DNA of 64,000 nt from Streptomyces olivaceoviridis (GCF_014650115.1 NZ_BMUI01000010.1:186001-250000), one strand, 5' to 3'; counted from the stretch's first letter, positions 8,344-18,152 are shown. Numbers and translations: made by a program. The notes: generated from the letters alone by a model not told the origin.

Positions 8344-11300
8344 ATGTCGGTCACGCGCAGATCGGTTCTGGTCGCAGCCACGGCAGCGCCCGCGGCCGGG
8401 ACGCTCCTGGACATCTCCGCGGCTCCGGCCGCCCTCGCCGCCGGCGCGCCCGCCGCCGGGGGGCGCCACACCGTGCCCCTGCGGGACGGCTGGCGTTTCG
8501 CCCTGGCCGACCCGGACGGCGCCGACCCCACCGGTGCCTACGCACGGGCCGCCGACCCGGGCCACGACGACTCGGCCTGGCGCGAGGTCGCCGTCCCCCA
8601 CGACTGGAGCATCGAGCAGACCCCCACGACCGATCACGGCACCACCAGCGGCACCGGCTTCTTCCCGGGCGGCCTCGGCTGGTACCGGCTCGCCCTCACC
8701 CTCCCGTGCGACTGTGCCGGCAAGCGGATCTCGGTCGAGTTCGACGGCGTCTACATGGACGCCCACGTCTACTGCAACGGCACCGAGGTGGGCCGCCACC
8801 CCTACGGCTACACCGGCTTCGCCTTCGACCTCACCGACCTCGTCCACACCGACGGCACCACCGCCGACGTGCTCGCGGTCAAGGTCCACAACCAGCTGCC
8901 CAGCAGCCGCTGGTACTCAGGCAGCGGCATCTACCGCGAGGCCCGTCTGGTGATCACCGAGCCGGTGCACGTGGCCCGCTGGGGCACGTACGTCACCACG
9001 CCGGAGGTCTTTGCCGACCGGGCGCTGGTCCGGGTGCGGACCACCGTGCGGAACGCCTCCGGCACCGGGGCGGACGTGGAGGTACGCTCCCGCGTCGTCG
9101 CTCCTGACGGCCGTACCGTCGCCCGTACGGTCACCACCGCCGCCGTCTCGGACGAGGCCACCGAGACCCATGAACTGACGGTCCCCGAGCCGCTCCTGTG
9201 GGACTTCGCGACCCCGGAGCACCGCTACACCCTGCACACCGAGCTGCGCGTCGGGGGCCGCACCACCGACACCCACCACACGCCCTTCGGCATCCGCACC
9301 TTCCGCTTCGACCCCGAGGAGGGCTTCTCCCTCAACGGCGCGTACACGAAGATCAAGGGAGTCGACCTCCACCACGACCAGGGCGCGCTCGGCGCCGCGA
9401 TCAGCGTCGACGCCGTGCGCCGGCAGATGCGGATCATGAAGTCGATGGGCGTCAACGCCTTCCGCACCTCCCACAACCCGCCCTCGCCGCAGATGATCCA
9501 GGTCTGCGAGGAGCTGGGCATCGTGATGATGGTGGAGGCCTTCGACTGCTGGCGCACCGGCAAGACGACGTACGACTACGGCCGGTTCTTCGACGAGTGG
9601 TGCGAACGGGACGCCACCGAGATGGTCCTGGCCGCCCGCAACTCGCCCGCCGTGGTGCTGTGGTCCATCGGCAACGAGATCCCCGACTCCACCTCCACCG
9701 CCGGGCTCGCCATGGCGGACCGGATCATCGCCGCCGTCAAGGCCGCCGACGACACCCGGCCGCTCGTCATCGGCTCCGACAAGTACCGGCGCGTACCCGC
9801 CAAGGGCTCGGCGGCCGACCTGATGCTCGCCAGACTGGACGGCCTCGGCCTCAACTACAACACGGCCAAGTCGGTGGACGCCCTGCACGCCGCCTACCCG
9901 CACCTGTTCCTCTTCGAGTCCGAGTCCTCCGCGGAGACCTCGACCCGCGGCACCTACCAGGAGCCGGAGCACCTCAACACGGGCGAGAACCACACGCCCG
10001 GCGGGCGGGAGGTCTCCTCGTACGACAACAACCTCGCCTCCTGGACGATGAGCGGCGAGTACGGGCACAAGAAGGACCGGGACCGGAAGTGGTTCGCGGG
10101 CCAGTTCCTGTGGTCCGGCATCGACTACATCGGCGAACCGACGCCGTACGACGTCTTCCCGGTCAAGGCGTCCTTCTTCGGCGCCGTCGACACCGCCGGC
10201 TTCCCCAAGGACATGTACCACCTCTTCAGGAGCCAGTGGACGACCGAGCCGATGGTCCACCTGCTGCCCATGACCTGGAACCACGAGGAGGGCGACACCG
10301 TCGAGGTGTGGGCGTACGCCAACGTGCCCACCGTCGAGCTCTTCCTCAACGGAGAGTCCCTGGGAGTGAGGGAGTTCGACGTCAAGCGGACCACCGACGG
10401 CCGCGGCTACCTGGAGACCACCGAACCCACCGGCGACGACAAGACCTTCACCGACGGCCCCTACCCGGGCAGTTACACCAGCCCCAACGGCAGCGCGGGC
10501 AAGCTGCACCTGAGCTGGAAGGTGCCGTACCGGCCGGGTGAGCTGAAGGCGGTGGCCCGGCGGGGCGGCAAGGCTGTCGCCACCGACGTGCTGCGTACGG
10601 CCGGTGCCCCGCACGCCGTACGGCTCACCGCCGACCGTACGTCCCTCGCCGCCGACGGGCGTTCGCCGGCCTTCGTCACCGCCGAGATCGTCGACGCGCA
10701 CGGTGTGGTCGTGCCCGACGCGGACCACCTCATCGCCTTCGACGTCACCGGCGGCTCCCTGGCCGGCGTCGACAACGGCCGCCAGGAGAGCGCCGAGCGC
10801 TACCAGGCGAGCACCCGCACCGCCTTCCACGGCAAGGCCCTCGCCATCGTCCGCTCCGGCACCAGGCCCGGCACCCTAAAGGGTCACCGCCCGGGTGGAC
10901 GGCCTGCGCACGGGCACGGCCCGCCTGGTCACGAGCCCGGCCCGCTCGGCCGCGACGACCGAACCCGCCGGCTTCCGGCCCGGCCACCCGACGCCGCCCG
11001 GCCACCCGCACGCCGACGCCAGTTACTGCGGCCGTCCGGACACCCTGCCCGCCGCGATGCTGGACGGCGACCCGGCCACCGGCTGGTCCAACGCCTTCGT
11101 CAAGCAGGCCACCGCGCTGCTGCCGGCGTTCGGTGGGGCCCGGCCGAAGGACTGGGTGTCGGTCGACTTCGGGCGCACCCGGACCTTCGACCGGGTCACG
11201 GTCTCCTTCACCGTCGACGCCGGCCACACCCTGCCCGCGCGGGCCGAGGTGGCGGTGTGGGACGGCCACGCCTGGGTCCCGGTGACCGGGACGAAGGTGG

Positions 11301-11437
11301 AGTGGGCCACCGCCTCCGACAGCCCGACGGCCGTCACCTTCGACGCGGTACGCGGCTCCCGGCTGCGGCTGACGCTCACCAGCGCGTACCCGGGGCAGAC
11401 GAAGGGGGCGGTGCGGATCAGCCGGCTGGACGTGTGA
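8344..11437 (+). CDS. Secreted GH2 beta-galactosidase-like hydrolase, frameshifted near the C terminus
   Basis: The N terminus is a Tat-type signal (TRRSVLVAA). The glycoside hydrolase family 2 sandwich, Ig-like and TIM-barrel domains follow. The acid/base Glu445 lies in WSIGNE and the likely nucleophile is Glu527 in ESESSAETSTRG. Then come the DUF4982/Ig-like domains and, at 10990-11437, a discoidin (F5/8 type C)-like carbohydrate-binding domain. The frame breaks at 10881-10883: one G too many in GGG moves the downstream reading from frame 8344 to the frame of 10895-11437. Without the shift the original frame runs to 11532 through unrelated sequence. The catalytic half is intact, so the product could still be an active exo-glycosidase without its binding domain, or the extra G is a sequencing error. 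GGGAG lies eight bases before the ATG. Confidence 0.85.
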
Positions 11438-11537
11438 CGGGGCGGGGACGGCCCGGGAGCGGTCAGGCGGCGTCGTGGAAGACCCGGCCCGGCCGACCGG
11501 GCCGCGGCGGGTGCGCCCGCGCCGACCGGTGAACGGC

Positions 11538-11600
11538 CGGTACCGCACCGAGACCGCGTTGACCTGGGCATATTTACGCGTGAGTACCCGCGCGGTACCG
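11538..11600 (+). promoter_or_regulatory. Promoter and paired palindromes of the toxin-antitoxin operon
   Basis: TTGACC (11559-11564) and GAGTAC (11582-11587) are 17 bases apart. Two copies of the perfect 8-bp palindrome CGGTACCG flank them (11538-11545 and 11593-11600). This is a plausible promoter with antitoxin autoregulatory sites; the palindromes are short, so the operator call is inference. Confidence 0.4.
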
Positions 11601-11608
11601 TGAGGGGC

Positions 11609-11848
11609 ATGCCAGCTCTCAACGTGGAGTTCAGCGAACGGGAACTAGAGGACCTGCGGCAGATCGCCAAGGAGCGCGGTACGTCGATGAAGGCCCTCGT
11701 GCGCGAGGCCGCCGCCGCCGACATCGCCCGGCACCGGGCCCTCCAGGAGGGCGCCGAGGCGTTCCGCCGCTTCTTCGCCGGTCATGCCGAGGAGTTCGCG
11801 GCGGCCTTCCCCGACGACGAGCGCCCCGCCAAGGGCGAGGCCGCCTGA
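11609..11848 (+). CDS. Ribbon-helix-helix-like antitoxin
   Basis: 79 residues, beginning MPALNVEFSERELEDL. The first 45 residues have the beta-strand plus two-helix pattern of ribbon-helix-helix (CopG/Arc) DNA-binding proteins (NVEFSERELEDLRQIAKERG, then TSMKALVREAAAADI). The acidic, Ala/Glu-rich C terminus would bind the toxin. The next gene starts three bases after this stop and encodes a Fic/Doc-like protein, the usual antitoxin-toxin order. An in-frame GTG lies at 11600, but the ATG at 11609 gives the N terminus I recognise from Streptomyces homologues. It probably represses its own promoter through the palindromes just upstream. Confidence 0.82.
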   Translation: MPALNVEFSERELEDLRQIAKERGTSMKALVREAAAADIARHRALQEGAEAFRRFFAGHAEEFAAAFPDDERPAKGEAA

Positions 11849-11851
11849 GCG

Positions 11852-12229
11852 ATGCCCTCCGTCATCCACATCGACGTCCCGTGGCTGCTCCAGCGGCACG
11901 AGGAGGTCCTGCCGGACCAGCCCGCCGTGGACGACTTCTCCGCGCTGGTCGCCGCCGTCGCCCGGCACCGGGTGGACCCACCCCGGCTCGGCGTGGACTC
12001 CGACGCCGCCTGGCGGGCCGCCGCGCTGCTGCACACCCTCGCCGTGCTCAAGCCGCTGCCCGCGGCCAACGCCCGCTTCGCCTGCGCCACCGCCGTGGCC
12101 TACATGTTCGTCAGCGGCGTCGGCATCGACCCGCCCTACGGCGCGCTCGTCGACCTGACCCGCGACCTGATCTCCGGCAAGACCGACGTGTACGGCGCCG
12201 CCGACCGGCTCCGCTCCTGGCAGATCTGA
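11852..12229 (+). CDS. Fic/Doc-like toxin component with degenerate Fic motif
   Basis: 125 residues, the size of phage P1 Doc. The helix carrying the active site reads HTLAVLKPLPAANARFA where Doc and Fic proteins have HxFx(D/E)GNKRxA: the His and the spacing survive, but Phe, the acidic residue, GNK and the Arg pattern are altered. Family knowledge places AMP or phosphate transfer on this motif, so catalysis by the usual mechanism is doubtful. The gene is three bases behind the RHH-type antitoxin and clearly co-transcribed with it. It may be an inactivated toxin, a toxin with a different chemistry, or a regulatory partner. Confidence 0.78.
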   Translation: MPSVIHIDVPWLLQRHEEVLPDQPAVDDFSALVAAVARHRVDPPRLGVDSDAAWRAAALLHTLAVLKPLPAANARFACATAVAYMFVSGVGIDPPYGALVDLTRDLISGKTDVYGAADRLRSWQI

Positions 12230-12244
12230 GGCGGCCGGGCCCGT

Positions 12245-12296
12245 CCCGCCCCCGGCCGGCGGGGGAAGCCGCCGGGAGCCGCCGGCCGGGAGCGGG
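12245..12296 (+). terminator. Hairpin after the toxin gene
   Basis: 16-bp inverted repeat with one mismatch (12245-12260 against 12281-12296) and a 20-base loop, 16 bases beyond the toxin stop codon. The rest of the gap up to 12563 holds only an AT-richer leader for the next gene. Confidence 0.65.
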
Positions 12297-12563
12297 CCTT
12301 TCCGAGGAGGACCGGTACCCAGTCCACCACCGGGCCGCCCGCCGCGGGAGCGTGCGCGTCCGGTGGACGCGTGCGCACGCTTCACACGGGGCGCATGAGA
12401 AATCCGGCCGCTTTCGCGACAACCCCAGGCCGTGGCCCCGGTTCTGACTTTCTTTCAAACCGGCTGATGTCTTCCGTGCGCCTTGTTGCCCGTGTGGCAC
12501 TTGTGCAAGGGTTCGAACGCGGTGAATTTCCCGCTCGCACACGCGCCAGAAGGAATCCGCTCC

Positions 12564-14108
12564 GTGCTCACCCCCCACCCCCCTCGTCCTCCCTATCCGC
12601 CGTCCGGCGCCGATCCCGGGGAATCCGACGAGTTCCTCGCCGGCCCGCTGCGGGCCGGCTCCGACGCGGAGGCCTCCCGGTCGGCCGCCCTCCTGATGGC
12701 CCGGCACTGGCAGCCGGCCCAGGAGTACGCGGTCATCTGCCTGGCCGCCTCCGGACCCCTCGCCCACATGGTCACCGCGACCGCCTTCCACCAGGTCCTC
12801 GGCCGGCTGGCGCTCGGCGAACCCGCCGACGCGCTGCGGCCCCGCCTGCTGGTGGCCGTCCGTGACACGGTCCTGAACTGGTCCGGCACCGACCGGATCA
12901 CCGCCGTGCTCCCCGGACTCGGCAAATCCGCCGGGGGCCGCGGGATGCGGGCCGCGCAACCGCTCGTACCGGAGAACCGCGCCCTCTCCGACCGTTCCTT
13001 CCACGGCCTGTCCCGCCTGGAACGGGCCCTGTTGTGGCACGTCGAGGTCGAGGCCGAACCGCTGGACGTGCCCGCCGGACTGCTCGGCGTGGACATCCGG
13101 AACGCCGCCGCCGCGCTCGAACAGGCCCGGGAGAAATTCCGTGAGGGCCTGGTACGCGCCCACCGGGAACTCGCGCCCGGCAAGGACTGCCGTTACTACA
13201 ACCGCCTGCTCGACGTCCCGATCCGCCGGGGCGGCGCGCTGCTGCCCGACGTCCAGGAGCATCTGGCCGGCTGCGCCTACTGCCGGCACGCGGCCGAGCA
13301 ACTCGGCCACGCCGACGCGGCACTGGGCGTGCTGCTCGCCGAGGCCGTGCTCGGCTGGGGTGCCCGCCGCTACCTCGACTCGCGCCCCGGCCGCCGTCCC
13401 GGCCCCGCCCGCGGCGGCTCCCGGCGGTCCGGCGGACGCCGGCGCGGCGGCGTCCGGCGCGGCACCGAGGAGGGCGGAAGGGGGCTGCCGGCCCGGTTCC
13501 TCGCCGGAGTGTCCGCGCACCGCGCACCCGGCACCGCCTGGTCGTCCCGGACGCTGCTGACCGGGGTCGGCGTGGCCTCGGCCGGGCTGCTCGCCACCGT
13601 CCTCGCGGTCGGCGTGCGGCCGGACGGCGACGACGGCACCGCCCCCGTCGCCACCAGCGCCGCCCCCGGCGCGTCGGCTCCTTCGGGCACCCCGGGCCTG
13701 CCCGTCGCCGGCCGGCCGGGTCCGCTGCGCAACGCCGCCGGCCGGTGCCTGGACGTCAAGGGCACACCGGAGGCGGGGGCGAGTGCCGTGCTCGCCGAGT
13801 GCTCCGGCTCGGCCACGCAGCGGTGGACGTACGGGACCGACGGGCTGCTGCGCAGTGCCGCCGGCACCGGTCTGTGCCTGGACTCGCACGCCGACGCCGG
13901 CGTGGTGCTCCTCGGCCGCTGCGCCGGCGCCGGGTCGCAACGGGGCGACGACGTGCGCTACGACCTCACCGCGCCGGGCGAGTTGCTGCCGCGGTGGGAC
14001 CCGACGCTCGCGCTCGCCGCCGGCGGCGACCAGGCGGGGGCCGACCTCGTCGTCAAGGTCCGGGACGGGTCCGTCGGCCAACGGTGGGTCTCCGGCGGCC
14101 GAGCGTAG
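12564..14108 (+). CDS. Membrane protein with sigma-like N terminus, zinc finger and ricin-type lectin domain
   Basis: 514 residues. The N-terminal 230 residues resemble a sigma-factor-like helical module (LSRLERALLWHVEVEAE, then a helix-turn-helix-like stretch). An anti-sigma-type zinc motif HLAGCAYC follows at about 235. After a basic Arg/Gly-rich linker there is one membrane span (about 330-352). The extracellular end (about 375-514) is a ricin-B beta-trefoil: repeated blocks with GRCLDVKG, CSGSATQRW, GLCLDSH and QRWVSGG. Such proteins are predicted to bind sugars outside and may signal inward; function is unproven. I chose GTG 12564 because AAGGA lies about ten bases upstream; the open frame to 12483 lacks a ribosome site. 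Confidence 0.72.
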   Translation: MLTPHPPRPPYPPSGADPGESDEFLAGPLRAGSDAEASRSAALLMARHWQPAQEYAVICLAASGPLAHMVTATAFHQVLGRLALGEPADALRPRLLVAVRDTVLNWSGTDRITAVLPGLGKSAGGRGMRAAQPLVPENRALSDRSFHGLSRLERALLWHVEVEAEPLDVPAGLLGVDIRNAAAALEQAREKFREGLVRAHRELAPGKDCRYYNRLLDVPIRRGGALLPDVQEHLAGCAYCRHAAEQLGHADAALGVLLAEAVLGWGARRYLDSRPGRRPGPARGGSRRSGGRRRGGVRRGTEEGGRGLPARFLAGVSAHRAPGTAWSSRTLLTGVGVASAGLLATVLAVGVRPDGDDGTAPVATSAAPGASAPSGTPGLPVAGRPGPLRNAAGRCLDVKGTPEAGASAVLAECSGSATQRWTYGTDGLLRSAAGTGLCLDSHADAGVVLLGRCAGAGSQRGDDVRYDLTAPGELLPRWDPTLALAAGGDQAGADLVVKVRDGSVGQRWVSGGRA

Positions 14109-14312
14109 GGCTGCGGCTGGTCGCCACACCGGCTGCCTGCCCGTCGCTGACCGGCAGCGGCACCGGCATCAGGCACGCGAGGCCCCGACGCTCCGGTGCC
14201 CGCCGGGATTTCGGACCCGCAGCGGCAGATGGGCGGCCCCGGTCGCGGTCCCGGTGGCGACAGCGCCGCCCGTCTCCCGGCCGGGCCGCACACCGGCACC
14301 GGCCCGCGGCCC

Positions 14313-15491
14313 TCAGGAGGCCGGGCCGCCGTCGGCTTCCAGGTCCGACCGCGTCACCGTACCCGGGCGGGCGTGGCCCGACAGGGCCAGGGTCAGGTCG
14401 AACTCCGCGAGGAGGCAGCGGATGACGTGCTCCACGCCCGCCTGGCCGTCCAGGCCGAGGCCGTAGACGTACGGGCGCCCGAGCAGGACCGCCCGTGCGC
14501 CCAGGGCCAGGGCCTTGAAGACGTCGTCGCCGGTGCGCACCCCGCTGTCGAACAGCACCGCCAGCCGGTCGCCCACCGCGTCCGCGACCCGGGGCAGCGC
14601 GTCGGCCGCCGCGACCGAACCGGCCACCTGCCGGCCGCCGTGGTTGGAGACCACCACACCGTCCATCCCGGCGTCGGCGGCGAGCCGGGCGTCGTCCGGG
14701 TGCAGGACGCCCTTGAGGACGATCGGCCCGTCCCAGTGCTCCCGCAGGAAGGCCAGGTCCGGCCAGGTGTGGCTCGCGTCCCCGAACAGGCCGAGGAAGT
14801 GCAGCACCGCCGCGTTCGGGTCCTCGTGCACCGGCTTGGCGAGGCCCGCCCGGAACGCCGGGTCGGTGAAGTAGTTGGCGGTGCCCACGCCGTGCACGAA
14901 CGGCAGGTAGGCCTGGTCCAGATCGCGGGGCCGCCACGCCAGCAGCGGGGTGTCCAGCGTGACGACCAGCACCGAGAAGCCGGCCGCACGGGCCCGGGCG
15001 AGGAAACTCCGGGTCACCTCGCGGTCCTTGCCCCAGTACAGCTGGAACCACCGCTCAGCGTCCCCCATCGCCTCGGCGACCTGCTCCATCGGCGTGCTCG
15101 ACGCCGACGACAGGACGTAGGGCACGCCCTGTGCGGCGGCGGCCCGGGCGGCGGCGGTCTCGGCGTCCGGGTGCATGATCGACAGCACGCCGACGGGAGC
15201 GAGGGCGAGCGGTGCCGGCAGGGTCCGCCCGAGCACCTCGGTGGTGAGGTCGCGCTCGTGCACGTCCCGCAGCATGCGCGGCACGATCCGGCGCCGGGCC
15301 AGGGCCGCCCGGTTGGCGCGGGCCGTGCCGCCGTCGCCCGCGCTGCCCGCCACATAGCCCACCGGGCCCGGGCCGAGCCGGTGTTCGGCCAGTTCCTCCA
15401 GCCGGGTCAGGTCGGTGGGGAGCCGGGGGACGGCCCCGGTCATCCCGTTCAGGTAGATCTCGTACTGGAAGTCCGCCCAGTGCTGTGCCAT
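14313..15491 (-). CDS. FMN-dependent 2-hydroxy-acid oxidase (lactate 2-monooxygenase/oxidase-like)
   Basis: 392 residues, a TIM barrel of the glycolate/lactate oxidase family. The active-site segment VVSNHGGRQV (near residue 280) carries the catalytic His and the substrate-binding Arg. LAPVGVLSIMHPDAE and the phosphate-binding LFDSGVRTGDDVFKALALGA are the FMN contacts. It should oxidise an L-2-hydroxy acid, with oxygen or another acceptor, in the cytoplasm. Length and the N-terminal FQYEIYLNG are closest to lactate 2-monooxygenase-type proteins, but the substrate is not certain. It follows the NCS1 permease by 81 bp on the same strand, so the two may be co-transcribed. Confidence 0.88.
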   Translation of the reverse strand: MAQHWADFQYEIYLNGMTGAVPRLPTDLTRLEELAEHRLGPGPVGYVAGSAGDGGTARANRAALARRRIVPRMLRDVHERDLTTEVLGRTLPAPLALAPVGVLSIMHPDAETAAARAAAAQGVPYVLSSASSTPMEQVAEAMGDAERWFQLYWGKDREVTRSFLARARAAGFSVLVVTLDTPLLAWRPRDLDQAYLPFVHGVGTANYFTDPAFRAGLAKPVHEDPNAAVLHFLGLFGDASHTWPDLAFLREHWDGPIVLKGVLHPDDARLAADAGMDGVVVSNHGGRQVAGSVAAADALPRVADAVGDRLAVLFDSGVRTGDDVFKALALGARAVLLGRPYVYGLGLDGQAGVEHVIRCLLAEFDLTLALSGHARPGTVTRSDLEADGGPAS

Positions 15492-15572
15492 CCGTCAACT
15501 CCCGCGCGTCGTCGGCCGCGTGCGCCCCCGACGATACCGACCGGTACGTCGGAGGCGCGCCGCGGGACCACG

Positions 15573-17252
15573 TCAGCCGGCCCCGCCCGCAGGCACGGGC
15601 GCGGGAGCGTCGACGGTGGCTCCCGGACCGGTGATCGGGGGCACCGGGACCTCGACCGTACGGACCAGCCGGGCGCCCTCGGGGCCGTACGCGGCACGGG
15701 GTTCGGGGAACAGCCACAGCAGCGCCAGGAAGAGCACCGCGGCCGTCGCCAGCGAGAGCGGCAGGCTGATGTCGACGCCGTGCGCCAGATCGCCCAGCGG
15801 ACCCACGAACTGGCCCGGGATGTTCGTGAACAGCACACCGATGAGCGCCGACACCCACCACGCGGTCATGCCGCGCCAGTTCCAGCCGTGCGCGAACCAG
15901 TAACGGCCGCCGCGCTGACGGCGGTTGAAGACCTGGAGGGCGTCCGGGTCGTACCAGCCGCGGCGGGTCCAGAAGCCCAGCATCATCACGACCATCCAGG
16001 GCGTGGTGCAGGTGATGATCATGGTGGCGAAGGTGGAGATCGACTGCACCAGGTCCAGGCCGAACCGGCCGACGAAGATGAACGCGATCGACAACACACC
16101 GACCAGCAGCGTCGCCTGGACCCGCGACAGCCTCGGGAACACCGAGGAGAAGTCGAGGCCGGTGCCGTACAGCGAGGTCGTGCCCGTGGACATGCCACCG
16201 ATCAGCGCCAGCAGACACACCGGCAGGAAGAACCAGCTCGGCGAGATCGCCAGCAGCCCGCCCACGAAGTCCGGCGCGGCCGGGTCGACGTACTTCGGCG
16301 CCTTCGTCGCCACGATGCTGGCCGTCGCCAGACCGAACACGAACGGCAGCAGCGTCGCGAGCTGGGACAGGAACGCGGCCCCGACCACCCGGCGCCGCGG
16401 GGCGGCGGCCGGGATGTAGCGCGACCAGTCGCCGAGGAACGCGCCGAACGACACCGGGTTGGACAGCACGATCAGCGCCGCGCCGATGAAGGACGGCCAG
16501 AACATCGACCGCGTCGCCGCGTCCGCCGAGGCGGTGAACACCCCGGCGTACGACGGGTCGAAGTCACCGGCGAACGCGACCGCGCCGAGCAGGAACAGCA
16601 CGCTCGCCGAGGTCACCGCGATCTTGTTGACGAACAGCATGAACCGGAAGCCGTAGACGCACACCGCGAGCACCAGACCGGCGAAGAGCGCGTACGCGAC
16701 GACGTACGACAGGTTGCCGCGCTCCAGGCCGAACAGCCGGTGCGCGCCGCCGACCAGGGCGTCGCCCGAACTCCACACCGACAGCGAGAAGAACGCGACG
16801 GCGGTCAGCAGGGACAGGAACGAACCGACCACCCGGCCGTGCACACCGAGGTGCGCCGAGGACGACACGGCGTTGTTGGTGCCGTTGACCGGGCCGAACA
16901 CCGCCATCGGGCACAGGATCAGCGCGCCCGCGAGGACACCGAGCACGGTGGCCGCGAGGCCCTGCCAGAAGGACAGCCCGAACAGGATCGGGAAGGCGCC
17001 GAGGACACAGGTGGAGAAGGTGTTGGCGCCGCCGAAGGCGAGCCGGAACAGGTCCAGCGGGGTCGCGGTGCGGTCGGCGTCGGGGATGCGTTCCACACCG
17101 TGGGCCTCGACCTCGGTCAGGGCGGGTGCGGACGAGGAGGCGGACGCGGTGGGTGGTGCGGGTTGTGCGGACACGGGCGCTCCAGCGGGGACGGCAGCGG
17201 GGTGCGCTGACGGTACGGCGGGCGGAACTCTGTGATCCAGAGGACGCTTCAT
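15573..17252 (-). CDS. NCS1-family cytosine/purine-type permease
   Basis: 559 residues with about twelve membrane spans. The family signatures are visible: FGGANTFSTCVLGAFP early, PVNGTNNAVSSSAHLG in span 3, and the later NPVSFGAFLGDWSRY. It should bring in a nucleobase, hydantoin or related small N-heterocycle with Na+ or H+. The first 75 residues are an Ala/Pro-rich cytoplasmic tail. The ATG at 17252 begins MKRPLDHR; the frame is open to 17345, but neither start has a good Shine-Dalgarno. A FMN-linked oxidase follows 81 bp downstream, hinting at uptake plus oxidation, although the pair's substrates need not match. Confidence 0.88.
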   Translation of the reverse strand: MKRPLDHRVPPAVPSAHPAAVPAGAPVSAQPAPPTASASSSAPALTEVEAHGVERIPDADRTATPLDLFRLAFGGANTFSTCVLGAFPILFGLSFWQGLAATVLGVLAGALILCPMAVFGPVNGTNNAVSSSAHLGVHGRVVGSFLSLLTAVAFFSLSVWSSGDALVGGAHRLFGLERGNLSYVVAYALFAGLVLAVCVYGFRFMLFVNKIAVTSASVLFLLGAVAFAGDFDPSYAGVFTASADAATRSMFWPSFIGAALIVLSNPVSFGAFLGDWSRYIPAAAPRRRVVGAAFLSQLATLLPFVFGLATASIVATKAPKYVDPAAPDFVGGLLAISPSWFFLPVCLLALIGGMSTGTTSLYGTGLDFSSVFPRLSRVQATLLVGVLSIAFIFVGRFGLDLVQSISTFATMIITCTTPWMVVMMLGFWTRRGWYDPDALQVFNRRQRGGRYWFAHGWNWRGMTAWWVSALIGVLFTNIPGQFVGPLGDLAHGVDISLPLSLATAAVLFLALLWLFPEPRAAYGPEGARLVRTVEVPVPPITGPGATVDAPAPVPAGGAG

Positions 17253-17627
17253 CCAAATTTCGCGCCGCTCATGGATGAATCGCCCATGGGCCGGGCGACG
17301 GGGACACCGGCGTCTGGTGATCACTTCATGAACACGAGGAGTCATGAAGGAGTGCGACGCGGTCGGAGCCGGAGTGTTTCAGGACGATTAACGAAGAGCT
17401 GCTTTTCGGCCACCTGGCTGCTTCCGTAAGGGGGCAACCGCTTGGTTCCGGGGTCACGACGTTCGAATTCCGTTACTTCACGCCACTGATTCAACACGAA
17501 AGGTTACTGAAACCCATGGGTTCGATGTGAGTTTCCCCCAGGGAGTCGGCAGAGTGGCGCTCGCCGCTCCGGCGCCCGACCGGACCGGAGCCGGCGACCC
17601 GACTGTTCGAGCGGAAGGATGCACACA
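17253..17627. promoter_or_regulatory. Divergent control region between permease and SSI gene
   Basis: 375 bp without a gene. It holds an 8-bp inverted repeat (17324-17331 and 17342-17349, ten-base spacer) near the permease start, CTTCACGCCA at 17476-17485 (nine of ten matches to the reverse complement of the published AdpA consensus TGGCSNGWWY), and a perfect 12-bp palindrome AACCCATGGGTT at 17511-17522. The AdpA idea fits known control of SSI genes in streptomycetes but rests on one site. Confidence 0.35.
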
Positions 17628-18062
17628 ATGCGGAACACCGCGCGCTGGGCAGCGGCCCTCGGCCTCACGGCCGCCGCCGTCTGCGGACCCCTGACCGGGG
17701 CCGCCGTCGCCGCACCGGGCGCCGCCCCGTCGTCGCTCTACGCCCCCTCCGCGCTGGTGCTCACCACCGGCCACGGCGACGACGCGGCCACGGCCACTGC
17801 GGAGCGGGCCGTCACCCTCACCTGCGCCCCCACCGCCTCCGGCACCCATCCGGCCGCCGCCCGGGCCTGCGCCGAACTGCGCGGCGTCGGCGGCGAACCG
17901 GACGCGCTGAAGCCGGCCGACGACGTGATGTGCGCCAAGGTCCACGACCCCGTCGTCGTCACCGTCCAGGGTGTCTGGCAGGGCAAGCGCGTCGCCTACG
18001 AGCGCGGCTTCGGCAACGCGTGCATGAGGGATGCCGTCGGCGGCGGTCTGTTCGCCTTCTAG
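17628..18062 (+). CDS. SSI-family secreted protease inhibitor with Lys at P1
   Basis: 144 residues: a signal peptide (about 1-30, ending in AVAAPG) and a mature domain of the Streptomyces subtilisin inhibitor family. The four cysteines of the two disulfides are present, as are the family signatures [13 protein letters not shown] and the C-terminal LFAF. The reactive loop reads [11 protein letters not shown] where classical SSI has CPMVYDP, so P1 is Lys instead of Met. By standard-mechanism rules this should favour trypsin-like over subtilisin-like targets. I chose the ATG at 17628 because GGAAGGA is eight bases upstream; ATG 17619 abuts that site. Strong hairpins follow. Confidence 0.93.
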   Translation: MRNTARWAAALGLTAAAVCGPLTGAAVAAPGAAPSSLYAPSALVLTTGHGDDAATATAERAVTLTCAPTASGTHPAAARACAELRGVGGEPDALKPADDVMCAKVHDPVVVTVQGVWQGKRVAYERGFGNACMRDAVGGGLFAF

Positions 18063-18152
18063 GACCGGGATCGCACGGGTCCCCGTGGACGCCGGATCAG
18101 GCCCGCAACTGGGGAGTGCGGCCCCCTGGAGCGGGGAACCTGCGATCTCGCG

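Noticed and set aside
14109-14312. Possible small gene between the ricin-domain gene and the oxidase
   Set aside because: The frames there are tails of shadow ORFs with no start supported by a ribosome site; the two flanking genes are convergent.
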